Assembly: GCA_902602845.1 (NCBI GenBank)
Contig: CACKSN010000005.1
Span: 1-64,000 of the forward strand
Source: an uncultured Alphaproteobacteria bacterium
GTDB lineage: Bacteria; Pseudomonadota; Alphaproteobacteria; HIMB59; GCA-002718135
Direction of reading: 5' to 3'
DNA length: 64,000 bases
The position numbers and the translations under genes were made by a program. Positions 11,527-22,509 of the stretch are shown here, piece by piece. Under the pieces are notes generated by a model. The model saw only the letters and a program-made list of their open reading frames with translations. It was not told the origin of the DNA and searched no databases. The first letter of the stretch is position 1, and every line of letters begins with the position of its first letter.

Positions 11527-12704
11527 TATCTATCTATCTCTCCAAAAACAATATCTAGGCTTCCTAGTATAGCAGCTATGTCAGCCATTAAGTGTCCTTT
11601 TGATAAATGATCCAATGTTTGAAGGTGTGCAAAACCTGGTGCTCTAATCTTACACCTATATGGTTTACTAGATCCATCAGAAACAAGATAAACTCCAAAT
11701 TCACCTTTTGGAGCTTCTACTGCACTGTAAACTTGACCAGCTGGAACACGATAACCTTCAGTAAAAAGCTTAAAATGATGAATTAAAGCTTCCATTGATT
11801 TTTTCATTTGATTTCTTTTAGGAGGTGTAATTTTATTATCCTCTATTGATATTGGGCCTGGTTTGATTTTATGCAAACATTGGTTAATAATGTTAATGCT
11901 TTGTCTCATTTCTTCTATTCGAACCAAATATCGGTCAAAACAATCACCTTTTTTTCCGACAGGAACATCAAAATCAACTTGGTCATAAGCATCGTAAGGT
12001 TGCGATCTTCTTAAATCCCAAGCAACACCTGCACTTCTTAAGACAGGACCTGAACATCCCCATTCTATTGCTTCAGCCTTTGATATAATTCCAATGTCAA
12101 CTGATCTTTGTCTTAGTATTCTATTATTAGTTAGCAAGCTTTCAAGGTCATCAACAAATTTTGGAAGAGTTTTAAAATGTTCAAATAATTTTTCTTCCAT
12201 ACCTTCTGGCATATCTTGATGAACACCTCCGGGTCTAAAATAGGCTGCATGAAATCTTGCACCAGATACTGCTTCATGAAATTCCAAAAGTTTTTCTCTT
12301 TCTTCAAAGCACCATAGGAATGGGGTTACAGCTCCTATATCAGCAGCGTATGCTGGTATGTTTAATAAGTGATTTAATATTCTAGTAACTTCAGCAAAAA
12401 TTACACGAATATATTTTGCTCTTTCAGGAACATCAATACCTAAAAGATTTTCAGTTGCTAATGCAAAAGCATGTTCTTGACACATTGGTGATACATAATC
12501 CAATCTATCAAAGTAAGGAACAGCTTGAAGATAAGTTTTATATTCAATTAATTTTTCTGTTCCTCTGTGGAGAAGTCCTATATGTGGTTCTGCTCGTTGT
12601 ACAACCTCTCCTTCCAGCTCAACAACTAATCGCAAAACACCATGTGCAGCTGGGTGCTGAGGTCCAAAATTAATTGTTGTTGTATTTAATTCTAATTCTT
12701 TCAT
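11526..12704 (-). CDS. nuoD: NADH-quinone oxidoreductase subunit D
   Basis: 392 aa; [22 protein letters not shown] motif. Confidence 0.97.
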   Translation of the reverse strand: MKELELNTTTINFGPQHPAAHGVLRLVVELEGEVVQRAEPHIGLLHRGTEKLIEYKTYLQAVPYFDRLDYVSPMCQEHAFALATENLLGIDVPERAKYIRVIFAEVTRILNHLLNIPAYAADIGAVTPFLWCFEEREKLLEFHEAVSGARFHAAYFRPGGVHQDMPEGMEEKLFEHFKTLPKFVDDLESLLTNNRILRQRSVDIGIISKAEAIEWGCSGPVLRSAGVAWDLRRSQPYDAYDQVDFDVPVGKKGDCFDRYLVRIEEMRQSINIINQCLHKIKPGPISIEDNKITPPKRNQMKKSMEALIHHFKLFTEGYRVPAGQVYSAVEAPKGEFGVYLVSDGSSKPYRCKIRAPGFAHLQTLDHLSKGHLMADIAAILGSLDIVFGEIDR

Positions 12705-12706
12705 TT

Positions 12707-13288
12707 TTAATTATCACCGGTGGATTTTTCATCTCCAAATAGATTATTTTCCATTCCTTCCCACGGAGATTCGCTATCAAAATCTCTAAACTCTTGAGAT
12801 AGTTTGACAGGTTCGTATATAACTTTTTTCTCAAGATCATCATAACGAACCTCAGTATGTCCAGTTAAAGGAAAATCTTTACGTAAAGGGTAACCCTCAA
12901 AATTATAATCAGTCATTATCCTCCTTAGATCAGGATGATTTAAAAATTCAATTCCAAATAAATCATAACATTCTCTCTCGTACCAATCAGCTGATCTATG
13001 AATATTTGTTATAGACTCTATATTTTCGTTTTCCTTTATAATAGTTTTAAGAATTATTTTTTTATTAATTGTTAAACTTTGTAATATATAAACTAAATCA
13101 AATCTAAATTCTCTTGATGGATAATCAACAGCTGTAATATCTAAGAGCTGGTTAAATTTAAGTTTGCTATTTTCTTTTAATTGAGCAAATATTTTTAAAA
13201 TATTTTTATTTTCAAATTCTATTTCTATAAGATTATTGTTTTCAACAATATTATTTATTCCGTTTATTTTTTTGAGAATCTGTATCAT
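12707..13288 (-). CDS. nuoC: NADH-quinone oxidoreductase subunit C
   Basis: 193 aa; [40 protein letters not shown]. Confidence 0.96.
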   Translation of the reverse strand: MIQILKKINGINNIVENNNLIEIEFENKNILKIFAQLKENSKLKFNQLLDITAVDYPSREFRFDLVYILQSLTINKKIILKTIIKENENIESITNIHRSADWYERECYDLFGIEFLNHPDLRRIMTDYNFEGYPLRKDFPLTGHTEVRYDDLEKKVIYEPVKLSQEFRDFDSESPWEGMENNLFGDEKSTGDN

Positions 13289-13294
13289 AATTTA

Positions 13295-13828
13295 TTATCT
13301 TTTAAATTTATTTTCTCTTCTAATTTTTTTTTGTAATTGAAGAATACCATAAACTAATGCTTCAGCTGTTGGTGGACATCCAGGCACATAAACATCAACT
13401 GGAACAATCCTGTCACACCCTCTAACTACTGAATATGAATAGTGGTAATATCCACCACCATTGGCGCATGAGCCCATTGAAATTACCCAACGTGGTTCAG
13501 GCATTTGGTCATAAACCTTTCTTAATGCAGGTGCCATTTTATTGGTCAGTGTTCCAGCCACAATCATTACGTCAGATTGCCTAGGACTTCCTCTTGGTAT
13601 TACACCATAACGATCAAGATCATACCTAGCCATATACGAGTGAATCATTTCTACTCCACAACATGCTAATCCAAAAGTCATTGGCCATAATGAACCTGTT
13701 CTAGCCCAGGTAAGAATTTTATCATAACTAGCAACTAAAAAACCTTTTGAAGAAAGTTCTGAATTGAGAGTGTCTTCTATATATTTATTAGCTTTTTTTA
13801 CTCCCACTCTAGTGCTCCCTTTTTCCAT
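13295..13828 (-). CDS. nuoB: NADH-quinone oxidoreductase subunit B
   Basis: 177 aa; [11 protein letters not shown] and [17 protein letters not shown] motifs; an in-frame GTG at 13807 is an alternative start. Confidence 0.95.
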   Translation of the reverse strand: MEKGSTRVGVKKANKYIEDTLNSELSSKGFLVASYDKILTWARTGSLWPMTFGLACCGVEMIHSYMARYDLDRYGVIPRGSPRQSDVMIVAGTLTNKMAPALRKVYDQMPEPRWVISMGSCANGGGYYHYSYSVVRGCDRIVPVDVYVPGCPPTAEALVYGILQLQKKIRRENKFKR

Positions 13829-14163
13829 TCATAAATAAAACCAATTGTTAATACTGTTAAGAATATCATCATTGACCAGAAACCGAATAATCCTATTTTA
13901 CCAAGTGTGATTGCCCATGGAAATAAGAAGGCCACCTCTAAGTCAAAAATAATAAATAATATTGCTACCAAATAAAATCTTACATCAAATCTCCCACGAG
14001 CATCATCAAAAGCTTCAAAGCCGCATTCATATGCAGATAATTTTTCTTTATCAGGTTGAGAGTCTCCTACTACAAATGAAAGCAGTGTCATTCCAACTGC
14101 TAAAGCTAAAGCTATAAATATGAAAATCAAAATTGGTAAATATTCAAATAGAAAATCTGACAC
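13798..14163 (-). CDS. nuoA: NADH-quinone oxidoreductase subunit A
   Basis: 121 aa; [39 protein letters not shown]. Confidence 0.96.
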   Translation of the reverse strand: MSDFLFEYLPILIFIFIALALAVGMTLLSFVVGDSQPDKEKLSAYECGFEAFDDARGRFDVRFYLVAILFIIFDLEVAFLFPWAITLGKIGLFGFWSMMIFLTVLTIGFIYEWKKGALEWE

Positions 14164-14250
14164 TATAATCTCACAAATAAATTAGTAATGTATTTAACGA
14201 TTTATTCAATAATAACAACGTGTCTAGTTGCGACTTTAATACACAAAAGC

Positions 14251-14327
14251 TGGCGCGAGAGACGGGATTCGAACCCGCGGCCTCTGCCGTGACAGGGCAG
14301 CGTTCTAACCAGCTGAACTACTCCCGC
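14251..14327 (-). tRNA. tRNA-Asp(GTC)
   Basis: Cloverleaf read on minus strand: GCGGGAG acceptor pairing CTCTCGC, anticodon GTC, GGTTCGAATCC T-loop, encoded CCA. Confidence 0.95.
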
Positions 14328-14330
14328 GCA

Positions 14331-14406
14331 TGGTGGGTGTTGAGAGACTTGAACTCCCGACCCTCTCGGTGTAAACGAGATGCTCTACCAACTGAGCTAA
14401 ACACCC
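14331..14406 (-). tRNA. tRNA-Val(TAC)
   Basis: GGGTGTTTAGCTCAGTTGGTAGAGC...TTTACAC anticodon loop...GTTCAAGTC...CACCCACCA on minus strand. Confidence 0.95.
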
Positions 14407-14410
14407 AAAC

Positions 14411-14440
14411 AAAAACGGCTGTTAAATTATTTAACAGCCG
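14411..14440 (-). terminator. Rho-independent terminator downstream of hupB
   Basis: 11-bp stem CGGCTGTTAAA/TTTAACAGCCG followed by TTTTTG on the minus strand. Confidence 0.8.
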
Positions 14441-14458
14441 GTGCAAGAAAAAAATAAA

Positions 14459-14734
14459 TTAGTTATTTACTGAGTCTTTTAAAGCTTTTCCTACAGTAAA
14501 TTTAGGTCTTTTTGATGCTGGTATCTGAATTGACTCACCAGTTCGAGGATTTCTTCCAGTAGTAGCTTTTCTGTGACTAACGCTAAAGTTGCCAAAGCCT
14601 ACAATACTGACTTTTTCATCCCTTTTCAGAGCATTAGTAATAGAGTCTAGAAAGCTTTCAATTGCTCTAGTAGCATCAGATTTTGATAAACCTGCCGATG
14701 ATGCTACTGAGGCTATAAGATCATTTTTGTTCAC
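14459..14734 (-). CDS. hupB: HU-family DNA-binding protein
   Basis: 91 aa; GFGNFSVSHRKATTGRNPRTGESIQIPASKRPKFTVGKALKD. Confidence 0.95.
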   Translation of the reverse strand: MNKNDLIASVASSAGLSKSDATRAIESFLDSITNALKRDEKVSIVGFGNFSVSHRKATTGRNPRTGESIQIPASKRPKFTVGKALKDSVNN

Positions 14735-14853
14735 TATAAGTCTCCTTTGATAAATAAATATAAATAATCGTTCAAAATTCAGTAAGTCAATAATATTATG
14801 AATTAAATCCCAGATTCTAAGGAATTTATAAAAAAAATGGCTTAAAATATATA

Positions 14854-17247
14854 TTAATGAGTAATATTTTCTTTACCCTGATCAATTGTAGAGAGGTTTT
14901 TTTGACTACTTCTTATGCCTGATTCGCTCAAATTTATTGGATTAATGGCTTTAGTAAGTGAATGTTCCAAAATTGATATAGCTTCAGATACTGGTATAAT
15001 TTTAATATTTTTCAAAATTTCTTTATCGAATTCTGAAATCTCTCTCATATTCTCTTCAGGTATCAGTACTTTTTTTATACCTGCCCTAGTTGCAGCATAT
15101 ATTTTCTCCTTTAAACCACCTATAGGCAATACTCTTCCTCTCAAAGTAATTTCTCCAGTCATGGCAACATCTCTTTTAATTTTATTATTAGTCAGTGATG
15201 ATACTAAGGAATTAAAAATTGCAATACCAGCGCTAGGACCATCTTTTGGAGTTGCTCCCTCAGGAACATGAACATGTATATCAAGATTTTCAAAATCTTT
15301 TGGATTAATGCCTAAATTTAAAGATTTAGATTTTACGTATGAAGCAGCAGCTTGTATTGATTCTCTCATTACTTCACCGAGTTTACCAGTTATTGTCAAT
15401 TTACCTTTTCCTGAAGAAAGTGATACCTCAATAGATAATATTTCTCCGCCAACCTCTGTCCATGCTAGACCATTTGTAATGCCCACTAAATTTTTCTTTT
15501 CAATTTCATTTGATCTAAATTTAAAAACACCTAGGAAATTATTTAATTGCTTGTGATCTAATAATACTTTTTTCTTGTTAGATGTTTCTAGAATTTTAAC
15601 TGCTTTTCTACAAATCTTAGAGATTTCTTTTTCAAGATTTCTAACTCCGGCTTCTCTTGTATAATTTCTAATTACTTGATTAATAATTTTGGAATTAAAT
15701 TTAATTTCAGTTTTCTTTAGAGCATGATTTTTCAATTGTTTTGGTATTAGATATTTTTGCGCTATTTGATTTTTCTCTTTATCAGTGTAACCAGGAATTC
15801 TTATAATCTCCATTCTATCTAGAAGAGCCGGAGGTATATTTAATGTGTTTGCTGTACAAACAAACATTACATCTGATAAGTCGTAATCTAGCTCAAGGTA
15901 ATGATCATTAAATTTATTATTTTGTTCAGGGTCCAAGACTTCTAATAGTGCTGAGGATGGGTCACCTCTCCAGTCGGACCCTAATTTATCTATTTCATCT
16001 AAGAGAATAAGTGGGTTTGAGGACTTTGATTTTTTCATTGATTGTATAAATCTGCCTGGCATAGAGCCTATGTATGTTTTTCTATGTCCTCTAATTTCAG
16101 CCTCATCGCGAACACCACCTAGGGACATTCTAACGAAACTTCTTCCTGTAGCGTTAGCAATGGATTTTCCCAAAGATGTTTTCCCAACACCTGGTGGGCC
16201 AACTAAACATAATATCGGACCTTTAATTTTATCCATTCTTTTTTGAACAGCTAAATATTCTAAAATTCTTTCTTTAACCTTATTTAACCCATAATGATCG
16301 CTTTCGAGTATATTAGATGCTTTCTTTATATTTTTTGAGATTTGGGTTGGTTTGTTCCATGGTATTGACAATACCCAATCAAGATAATTTCTAATTACTG
16401 TGGCTTCTGCAGACATCGGACTCATTGACTTAAGTTTCTTTAATTCAGATTTGCATTTATCTCTAGCCTCTTTGGTTAATGAAAATTCATTAATTTTATT
16501 CTCTAATTCTGTTACCTCATCTATGTCTTCGTTTTCTCCAAGTTCTTTCTGGATAGCTTTCATTTGCTCATTGAGATAATATTCTTTTTGGGTTTTTTCC
16601 ATTTGTCTTTTTACTCTACCCTTAATTTTTTTTTCAACTTGAAAGGAGTCAATTTCCGAAACAAGATAGCCATAAACTTTATTTAATCTATCTTCAGTGT
16701 TTTCTATTTCTAGAATTTCTTGCTTTTGATCTAATGAAATATTTAGGTTAGCAACAATAACATCAACTATTTTGTTTGCTTCACTAAATGTCTTAATATT
16801 ATTTATTAATTCGACAGATACTTTTTTGTTAATTTTTTGATATTCTTCAAATTGTTCAACGATAAGTTTCTGAAGAGCTTTAATATTAGCATTGTTTTTT
16901 AAATCAATTTTTAAATCTAGAATAGAGGCTACTGTAAAATCTTTATTGAAATTTAATTTAGAAACTTTTGCTCTATATAAACCTTCAACTAAAACTTTGA
17001 GAGTTCCATCAGGTAATTTTAAAAGTTGAATTATTTTCGCCACAGTTCCATATTGATATAAATTTTTTTCACTAGGATTATCAATTTCAGAATTTTTTTG
17101 AGATAATAAAAAAATTTTTTTGTCACCCCCCATTACGGAATTAATAGCATTAACGGACAATTTTCTACCAACAAATAAAGGGGCTACCATATGTGGAAAT
17201 ACAACAATATCCCTTAGGGGTAAGACAGGTAGTAAGACTTTAATCAT
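14854..17247 (-). CDS. lon: ATP-dependent protease Lon
   Basis: 797 aa; GPPGVGKTSLGKSIA Walker A, DGPSAGIA catalytic Ser region. Confidence 0.97.
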   Translation of the reverse strand: MIKVLLPVLPLRDIVVFPHMVAPLFVGRKLSVNAINSVMGGDKKIFLLSQKNSEIDNPSEKNLYQYGTVAKIIQLLKLPDGTLKVLVEGLYRAKVSKLNFNKDFTVASILDLKIDLKNNANIKALQKLIVEQFEEYQKINKKVSVELINNIKTFSEANKIVDVIVANLNISLDQKQEILEIENTEDRLNKVYGYLVSEIDSFQVEKKIKGRVKRQMEKTQKEYYLNEQMKAIQKELGENEDIDEVTELENKINEFSLTKEARDKCKSELKKLKSMSPMSAEATVIRNYLDWVLSIPWNKPTQISKNIKKASNILESDHYGLNKVKERILEYLAVQKRMDKIKGPILCLVGPPGVGKTSLGKSIANATGRSFVRMSLGGVRDEAEIRGHRKTYIGSMPGRFIQSMKKSKSSNPLILLDEIDKLGSDWRGDPSSALLEVLDPEQNNKFNDHYLELDYDLSDVMFVCTANTLNIPPALLDRMEIIRIPGYTDKEKNQIAQKYLIPKQLKNHALKKTEIKFNSKIINQVIRNYTREAGVRNLEKEISKICRKAVKILETSNKKKVLLDHKQLNNFLGVFKFRSNEIEKKNLVGITNGLAWTEVGGEILSIEVSLSSGKGKLTITGKLGEVMRESIQAAASYVKSKSLNLGINPKDFENLDIHVHVPEGATPKDGPSAGIAIFNSLVSSLTNNKIKRDVAMTGEITLRGRVLPIGGLKEKIYAATRAGIKKVLIPEENMREISEFDKEILKNIKIIPVSEAISILEHSLTKAINPINLSESGIRSSQKNLSTIDQGKENITH

Positions 17248-17277
17248 ATATATTAAATGATGTATTGAAAATTAAAA

Positions 17278-18537
17278 TCAAGAGTTATTTGCTAAAATTT
17301 TATCACTATTATTTTTATTGGAAAAAATCAAAATTGGTTCTGATTTTTTGGTTATAGCATCTTTATTTATAATAATTGTTTCTAAATTTTTGTTATCTGG
17401 AGAGGAATACATTAATTCCATTAAAGTATCTTCGATGATTGTTCTAAGCCCTCTGGCACCTGTATTTTGCTCAACTGCTAGTTTAGATATTTCCTTTAAT
17501 GCATCATTTTTAAATTCTATATTTATGCCATCCATTTTAAATAATGCCTGAAACTGTTTAATTAAAGCATTTTTTGGCTCTGTCATTATTTTAATTAACA
17601 TTTCCTCATTCAACTCTTTTAAAGTTGTAATTACAGGCAATCTTCCTATGAATTCAGGTATCATTCCAAATTTTAGCAAGTCTCTATTTTCTAAATTACT
17701 TAATATTTCTCCAACTTTATCATTACTGATATCTATAGAAGAGTTAAAACCTATTGATGTACCTTTTAATCTGAATTTGATTATATCATCTAAACCCGAA
17801 AAGGCGCCTCCACAAATAAATAGTATGTTAGATGTATCAACTTGTAAAAATTCCTGTTGAGGGTGTTTTCTTCCGCCTTGAGGTGGAACACTAGCTACTG
17901 TGCCTTCCATAATTTTTAATAAAGCTTGTTGTACACCCTCCCCTGAAACATCTCTAGTAATTGAAGGATTATCACTCTTCCTTCCAATTTTATCTATTTC
18001 ATCAATGTAAACAATACCTTTTTGAGCACGTTCCACATTATATTCGGAAGCTTGCAATAGTTTTAAAATAATATTTTCTACATCCTCTCCAACATAACCC
18101 GCTTCAGTAAGACTAGTAGCATCTGCAACAGTAAAAGGAACATCTAAGATTTTTGCAAGAGTTTGGGCTAGTAGTGTTTTGCCTGTACCAGTTGGTCCAA
18201 CTAGTAAAATATTAGATTTTGAAATTTCTAAATTATCGAACTCAGGATTGGATAAACGTTTGTAGTGATTGTAAACAGCAACTGACAAAACTTTTTTTGC
18301 ATCTTCTTGACCAATTACATATTCATTTAAAAACCTATTAATATCTGATGGTTTTGGTATATCTTTTTTTATTTTAGACTTATTATTTTTATTATCCTCT
18401 TTGATTATATCCATACATAGCTCAACACATTCATCACAAACAAAAACAGTTGGGCCAGCAATTAATTTTTTTACTTCTTTCTGATTCTTGCCACAAAATG
18501 AGCAAAATAAGGATTCTTTATCAGTTTTTTTTGACAT
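17278..18537 (-). CDS. clpX: ATP-dependent Clp protease ATP-binding subunit ClpX
   Basis: N-terminal Cys4 zinc finger, [15 protein letters not shown], next to clpP. Confidence 0.97.
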   Translation of the reverse strand: MSKKTDKESLFCSFCGKNQKEVKKLIAGPTVFVCDECVELCMDIIKEDNKNNKSKIKKDIPKPSDINRFLNEYVIGQEDAKKVLSVAVYNHYKRLSNPEFDNLEISKSNILLVGPTGTGKTLLAQTLAKILDVPFTVADATSLTEAGYVGEDVENIILKLLQASEYNVERAQKGIVYIDEIDKIGRKSDNPSITRDVSGEGVQQALLKIMEGTVASVPPQGGRKHPQQEFLQVDTSNILFICGGAFSGLDDIIKFRLKGTSIGFNSSIDISNDKVGEILSNLENRDLLKFGMIPEFIGRLPVITTLKELNEEMLIKIMTEPKNALIKQFQALFKMDGINIEFKNDALKEISKLAVEQNTGARGLRTIIEDTLMELMYSSPDNKNLETIIINKDAITKKSEPILIFSNKNNSDKILANNS

Positions 18538-19148
18538 TATTTCCTATTATTTACTATCTTATCAATTAGACCAAATTTAATAGCTTCATTAGGAGAAAAA
18601 TATTTATCTCTTTCCATAATGCTAGCAACTTCATTAATTTTTTTTCCAGTATGTTTAGAGTAGATTTCATTCAATCTTTGCTTTGTTTTCTTAATTTCAT
18701 TTGTCTGAATTTCTATATCAGTTACTTGACCTTGATAACCGCCGCTAGGTTGATGAACCATAATTCTAGAATTAGGTAAGGAAAATCTCATATCTTTTTC
18801 ACCTGCAGTTAATAATAGTGAGCCTGCTGATGCAGCTTGACCAACGCATATTGTCATAATCTTTGAAGAAACATATTGCATTGTATCATATATTGCTAAA
18901 CCTGACCAAACTATTCCTCCTGGTGAATTTATATAAAATGAAATTTCTTTTTTTGGGTTTTCTGATTCTAAAAATAATAATTGTGCACAAATTAAACTAG
19001 CAATGTTGTCATCAATAGGCCCGGTAAGAAAAATAATTCTCTCCTTTAATAGTCTGGAGTATATGTCATAAGCTCTTTCGCCCCTTGAAGATTGCTCTAC
19101 TACCATTGGAATTAGATTGTTAGTTAAGTTGTCAATTGGATTTTTCAT
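18537..19148 (-). CDS. clpP: ATP-dependent Clp protease proteolytic subunit ClpP
   Basis: 203 aa; [11 protein letters not shown] and MVHQPSGG motifs. Confidence 0.97.
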   Translation of the reverse strand: MKNPIDNLTNNLIPMVVEQSSRGERAYDIYSRLLKERIIFLTGPIDDNIASLICAQLLFLESENPKKEISFYINSPGGIVWSGLAIYDTMQYVSSKIMTICVGQAASAGSLLLTAGEKDMRFSLPNSRIMVHQPSGGYQGQVTDIEIQTNEIKKTKQRLNEIYSKHTGKKINEVASIMERDKYFSPNEAIKFGLIDKIVNNRK

Positions 19149-20503
19149 TAAACACTATCTCTCTTAATATCAAAAGTTTCTAGTTCAAGTTTTTTATACT
19201 GTTCATCATTAATACTTTTTTTAGTTATACTGGCCTTAGATATTATCCTATCTATTATTTTTTGCTCAAGTAACGGCCCCCTTATAGATTCTACGCTTGA
19301 TGGATTTTGTTTTAAATAATCCATTATCTGTTTTTCCTGACCTGGATATTGGCCTGCATACTGCATTATGCCTTGTGATAATTCTTCCTCTGAAATTAAA
19401 ATTTTTTCTTCTTTAGCAATATATTGTAAGAGAGCTCCTAATTTGACTCTTCTTTCAGAAATTTTTTTATATCTTTTTTTTAGTTGATCATCGCTTAAAG
19501 ATTTATCATCTTCGTCTAAATTATCATTTTTCTTTGCATTTTCTAACCTACTCCATATTTCCTTAAAATCATCTTCCAGAACACCTTCTGGTAAATCAAA
19601 ATCATACTGTTTATTTAAAAGATCCATCAATTGTTTTTTCTCTATCTGCTTAATTCCTTGAATATATTGTTGATTAGAATTATTTTTTAAGAAATTTCTT
19701 AATTCATCTTCGTTTTTAAATCCATTTTTTTTTAAATATTCATCATTAATTTCAAATTTAGTTTTTTCTTCTATAGAAATAACCTTTACTGAATAGGAAA
19801 TTTTTTTTAAATCTTTATTTTTTAATATTGTTGAAAGGTCAATATTTACTTTTTTATCATCTCCTATTTTGAATTTAGATATTAGTCCCTTATTAATTCC
19901 TGGAAGAATTTCTTGATCAATGCCTGTATCAATTGGAATATTATTTTGAGATTTCAAATACTCAGGTATATTTGTATCATCAGTCTTAAAATCTATAAAA
20001 ACCTTATCTCCCTTTTTAATTAACCTGTTAGTTGTTATTGTTTTAAAATTTTTTTGGCTTTCAATAAAATTTTTATATTGATCATCTAAATTTTTTTTAG
20101 ATAAATTAATCTCATATTGATTTAGTTTAATAGTTTTAAAATCTTGTAACTTAATTTCGGGCTGTAAATCTATTCTAATTTCGATTTTGGCTGGTTTATT
20201 TTTTTCAAATTGTTTTAAGTCAACCTTAGGTTGTCTAAATAAATTAAATTTCTTTTCCTTAATTAAATCACTTGTTTTGGTATTTACAACATTTTGTATA
20301 ACTTCATTTAGTATACTATCTTCATATTTTTTTTTAACTATACTTAAAGGCGCTTTACCTTTCCTAAAACCAGCAATTGAAACATTAGGAATAATATTTT
20401 GAATTTTTTGATTTATTTCTTTATCAATATCATCAAAAGGAATTTCTAAAGAATACTCTTTATAAAGTTTTTTTGATTTTAATTCTTTAATATCCATTTT
20501 CAA
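19148..20503 (-). CDS. tig: Trigger factor
   Basis: 451 aa; [21 protein letters not shown]; directly upstream of clpP. Confidence 0.94.
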   Translation of the reverse strand: MKMDIKELKSKKLYKEYSLEIPFDDIDKEINQKIQNIIPNVSIAGFRKGKAPLSIVKKKYEDSILNEVIQNVVNTKTSDLIKEKKFNLFRQPKVDLKQFEKNKPAKIEIRIDLQPEIKLQDFKTIKLNQYEINLSKKNLDDQYKNFIESQKNFKTITTNRLIKKGDKVFIDFKTDDTNIPEYLKSQNNIPIDTGIDQEILPGINKGLISKFKIGDDKKVNIDLSTILKNKDLKKISYSVKVISIEEKTKFEINDEYLKKNGFKNEDELRNFLKNNSNQQYIQGIKQIEKKQLMDLLNKQYDFDLPEGVLEDDFKEIWSRLENAKKNDNLDEDDKSLSDDQLKKRYKKISERRVKLGALLQYIAKEEKILISEEELSQGIMQYAGQYPGQEKQIMDYLKQNPSSVESIRGPLLEQKIIDRIISKASITKKSINDEQYKKLELETFDIKRDSV

Positions 20504-20518
20504 AATTCAGTAGTAATT

Positions 20519-20603
20519 TGGTAGGCCGGAAAGGACTTGAACCTTCACACCTCACGGCACTAGAACCTAAATCTAGCGTGTCTACCAATTCCACCACCGG
20601 CCC
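20519..20603 (-). tRNA. tRNA-Leu(TAG)
   Basis: Minus strand GGGCCGG acceptor with CCGGCCT, anticodon loop TTTAGGT, long variable arm, encoded CCA. Confidence 0.93.
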
Positions 20604-20680
20604 AATTGCAAATTTGCTTTTATGTAGTTTGAGGTAAAAAACAATAGAGAATACAAATATTAAATAAAAAATTATAAAAA

Positions 20681-20758
20681 TGGGGCGAACGATGGGATTC
20701 GAACCCACGACATCAGGCACCACAAGCCTGCGCTCTAACCAACTGAGCTACGTTCGCC
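20681..20758 (-). tRNA. tRNA-His(GTG)
   Basis: Minus strand; anticodon GTG, extra G(-1) opposite C73, encoded CCA. Confidence 0.95.
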
Positions 20759-20810
20759 AAAAAATTTAATAAAAAGTTTTATTTTTATCTAATTTCGCTA
20801 TACCAAATAT

Positions 20811-21968
20811 ATGCAACTTTCAAAAAGAATATTTCAATTAGAAACTGAAACCGCCTTTGCAGTACTTGCAAAAGCTAATAAATTAGCTTCAGAAGGTAAG
20901 GATATTATAAATCTTGGAATTGGGCAACCTGATTTTAATACACCAATTAATATTCAAGAAGCAGCTATTAAAGCAATCAAAGATGGTAAACATGGATATA
21001 CTCCTTCAAATGGAATACCAGAGTTAAGAGAAGCAGTTTCTAATAAAGTATATGATGATTATCAAGCTAAAATAAATCCAGAAAATATTTTAATAACTCC
21101 TGGTGGGAAGCCGGTTATTTTTATGAGTACATTGATTTTAGGAGGCTCAAATAAAGAAATTATTTATCCAGATCCAGGCTTTCCTATTTATAGATCAATG
21201 ATTAAATACAGTGGTGCTAAACCGGTTCCATTATTTTTAGATGAAAAAGATAACTTTGAAATTAATTTAGACAAATTAAAAAATTTGATTACTGATAACA
21301 CAAGTCTAATAATTATAAATAATCCAAATAATCCAACAGGATCATTTATGAAAAAAAATAAAATTGATGAACTAATAAAAATTTTTAAAGAATATCCTAA
21401 TTTATATATTTTGAGCGATGAAATCTATAGCAAGATTATATTTGATAATTTACAGATGCCGTCTTTTTTAAAATATGATGAACTATTTGATAGACTTATT
21501 ATCCTAGACGGTTGGAGCAAAACTTATTGTATGACAGGATGGAGACTAGGCTGGAGCATTTGGCCAACTAAGCTTATTGAGTTTGCAAATAAACTTTGTG
21601 TTAATAATCATTCTTGTCCAACTTCAATATCTCAATATGCTGGGCTTGAAGCCCTAACTGGACCACAAGAAGAATTAAACAAAATAGTTTTAGAGTTTCA
21701 AAAACGAAAAGAATTTGTTTACAAAGAGATAAATTTATTAAAAAATATTTCTTGTTTCAAGCCTGGAGGAGCGTTTTATGCTTTTCCAAACGTTGTGAAA
21801 ACTGGATTGAGTGGAAAAGAGTTTTCTGATATAGCTTTGGAAAAAAAAGGTGTTGCACTGGTACCTGGCAATAGTTTTGGTGATAAAGCTGATAACTTTG
21901 TTAGAATAAGTTTTGCAAATTCTATAGAAAATATCGAAAAAGCTATTAAAAGGATATCTACAATATGA
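20811..21968 (+). CDS. PLP-dependent aminotransferase (class I/II, aspartate aminotransferase-like)
   Basis: 385 aa; INNPNNPTGSFM, SDEIYSKI, DGWSKTYCMTGWRLGW (PLP-Lys). Confidence 0.88.
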   Translation: MQLSKRIFQLETETAFAVLAKANKLASEGKDIINLGIGQPDFNTPINIQEAAIKAIKDGKHGYTPSNGIPELREAVSNKVYDDYQAKINPENILITPGGKPVIFMSTLILGGSNKEIIYPDPGFPIYRSMIKYSGAKPVPLFLDEKDNFEINLDKLKNLITDNTSLIIINNPNNPTGSFMKKNKIDELIKIFKEYPNLYILSDEIYSKIIFDNLQMPSFLKYDELFDRLIILDGWSKTYCMTGWRLGWSIWPTKLIEFANKLCVNNHSCPTSISQYAGLEALTGPQEELNKIVLEFQKRKEFVYKEINLLKNISCFKPGGAFYAFPNVVKTGLSGKEFSDIALEKKGVALVPGNSFGDKADNFVRISFANSIENIEKAIKRISTI

Positions 21969-22306
21969 AAAAAATTGAAGCCATAATAAAACCTTTCAAA
22001 TTATCAAGTGTAAAAGACTCACTTCATGAACTTGGTATATCAGGAATGACCGTTATAGATGTTAAAGGATTTGGAAGACAGAGAGGCTCTACAGGAGGAA
22101 TTGATACCAATGATAATTATGATGATGAATTTTTAGCAAAAATGAAATTAGAAGTAATTATTGAAGATAATCAAGTAGAAAAAGTTATTGAAGCCATAAA
22201 AACTACCGCATATTCTGGCAAAATTGGTGATGGGAAAATATTTGTTTCCAATATTGAGCAGGTAATTAGAATAAGGACTGGTGAAAAAGACAGTGAAGCT
22301 GTCTAA
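21965..22306 (+). CDS. glnB: Nitrogen regulatory protein P-II
   Basis: 113 aa; MKKIEAIIKPFKLSSVKDSL, B-loop SGKIGDGKIFV, C-term RIRTGEKD; T-loop apex divergent. Confidence 0.9.
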   Translation: MKKIEAIIKPFKLSSVKDSLHELGISGMTVIDVKGFGRQRGSTGGIDTNDNYDDEFLAKMKLEVIIEDNQVEKVIEAIKTTAYSGKIGDGKIFVSNIEQVIRIRTGEKDSEAV

Positions 22307-22349
22307 TTTTACTTTACTTTTATTAAAAAGTTAGTATTTAAGCCATAAT

Positions 22350-22401
22350 CGTTCAACTCATTGTGAGTCGGAAGTAGGTGCTTTAAGTGCTGAAGGAACG
22401 C
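22350..22401 (+). promoter_or_regulatory. Glutamine riboswitch (glnA RNA motif), copy 1
   Basis: CGTTCA-ACTCA-TTG-TGAGT-CGGAAGTAGGTGCTTTAAGTGCTGAAGGAACGC: P1 CGTTC/GAACG, P2 ACTCA/TGAGT, conserved CGGAAGTAGG and GAAGGAACGC. Confidence 0.9.
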
Positions 22402-22418
22402 ATGCAAAAGTTATAAAT

Positions 22419-22468
22419 CGTTCAATCTACAATGTAGATCGGAAGTAAGTTTAAAACTGAAGGAACGC
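22419..22468 (+). promoter_or_regulatory. Glutamine riboswitch (glnA RNA motif), copy 2
   Basis: CGTTCA-ATCTAC-AAT-GTAGAT-CGGAAGTAAGTTTAAAACTGAAGGAACGC: same core, different but still complementary P2. Confidence 0.9.
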
Positions 22469-22509
22469 GCATCAAAAGCAGATTTCATAACTAGAGCATG
22501 ATTTAACCG

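Noticed and set aside
14220-14462. 80-aa + strand ORF (ARETGFEPAASAVTGQRSNQLNY...VLRDLNSRPSRCKRDALPTELN)
   Set aside because: Antisense translation of tRNA-Asp and tRNA-Val; a well-known spurious ORF type.
20487-20723. 78-aa minus-strand ORF (MVPDVVGSNPIVRPIF...VDTLDLGSSAVRCEGSSPFRP)
   Set aside because: Reads through tRNA-Leu and part of tRNA-His; not a protein gene.
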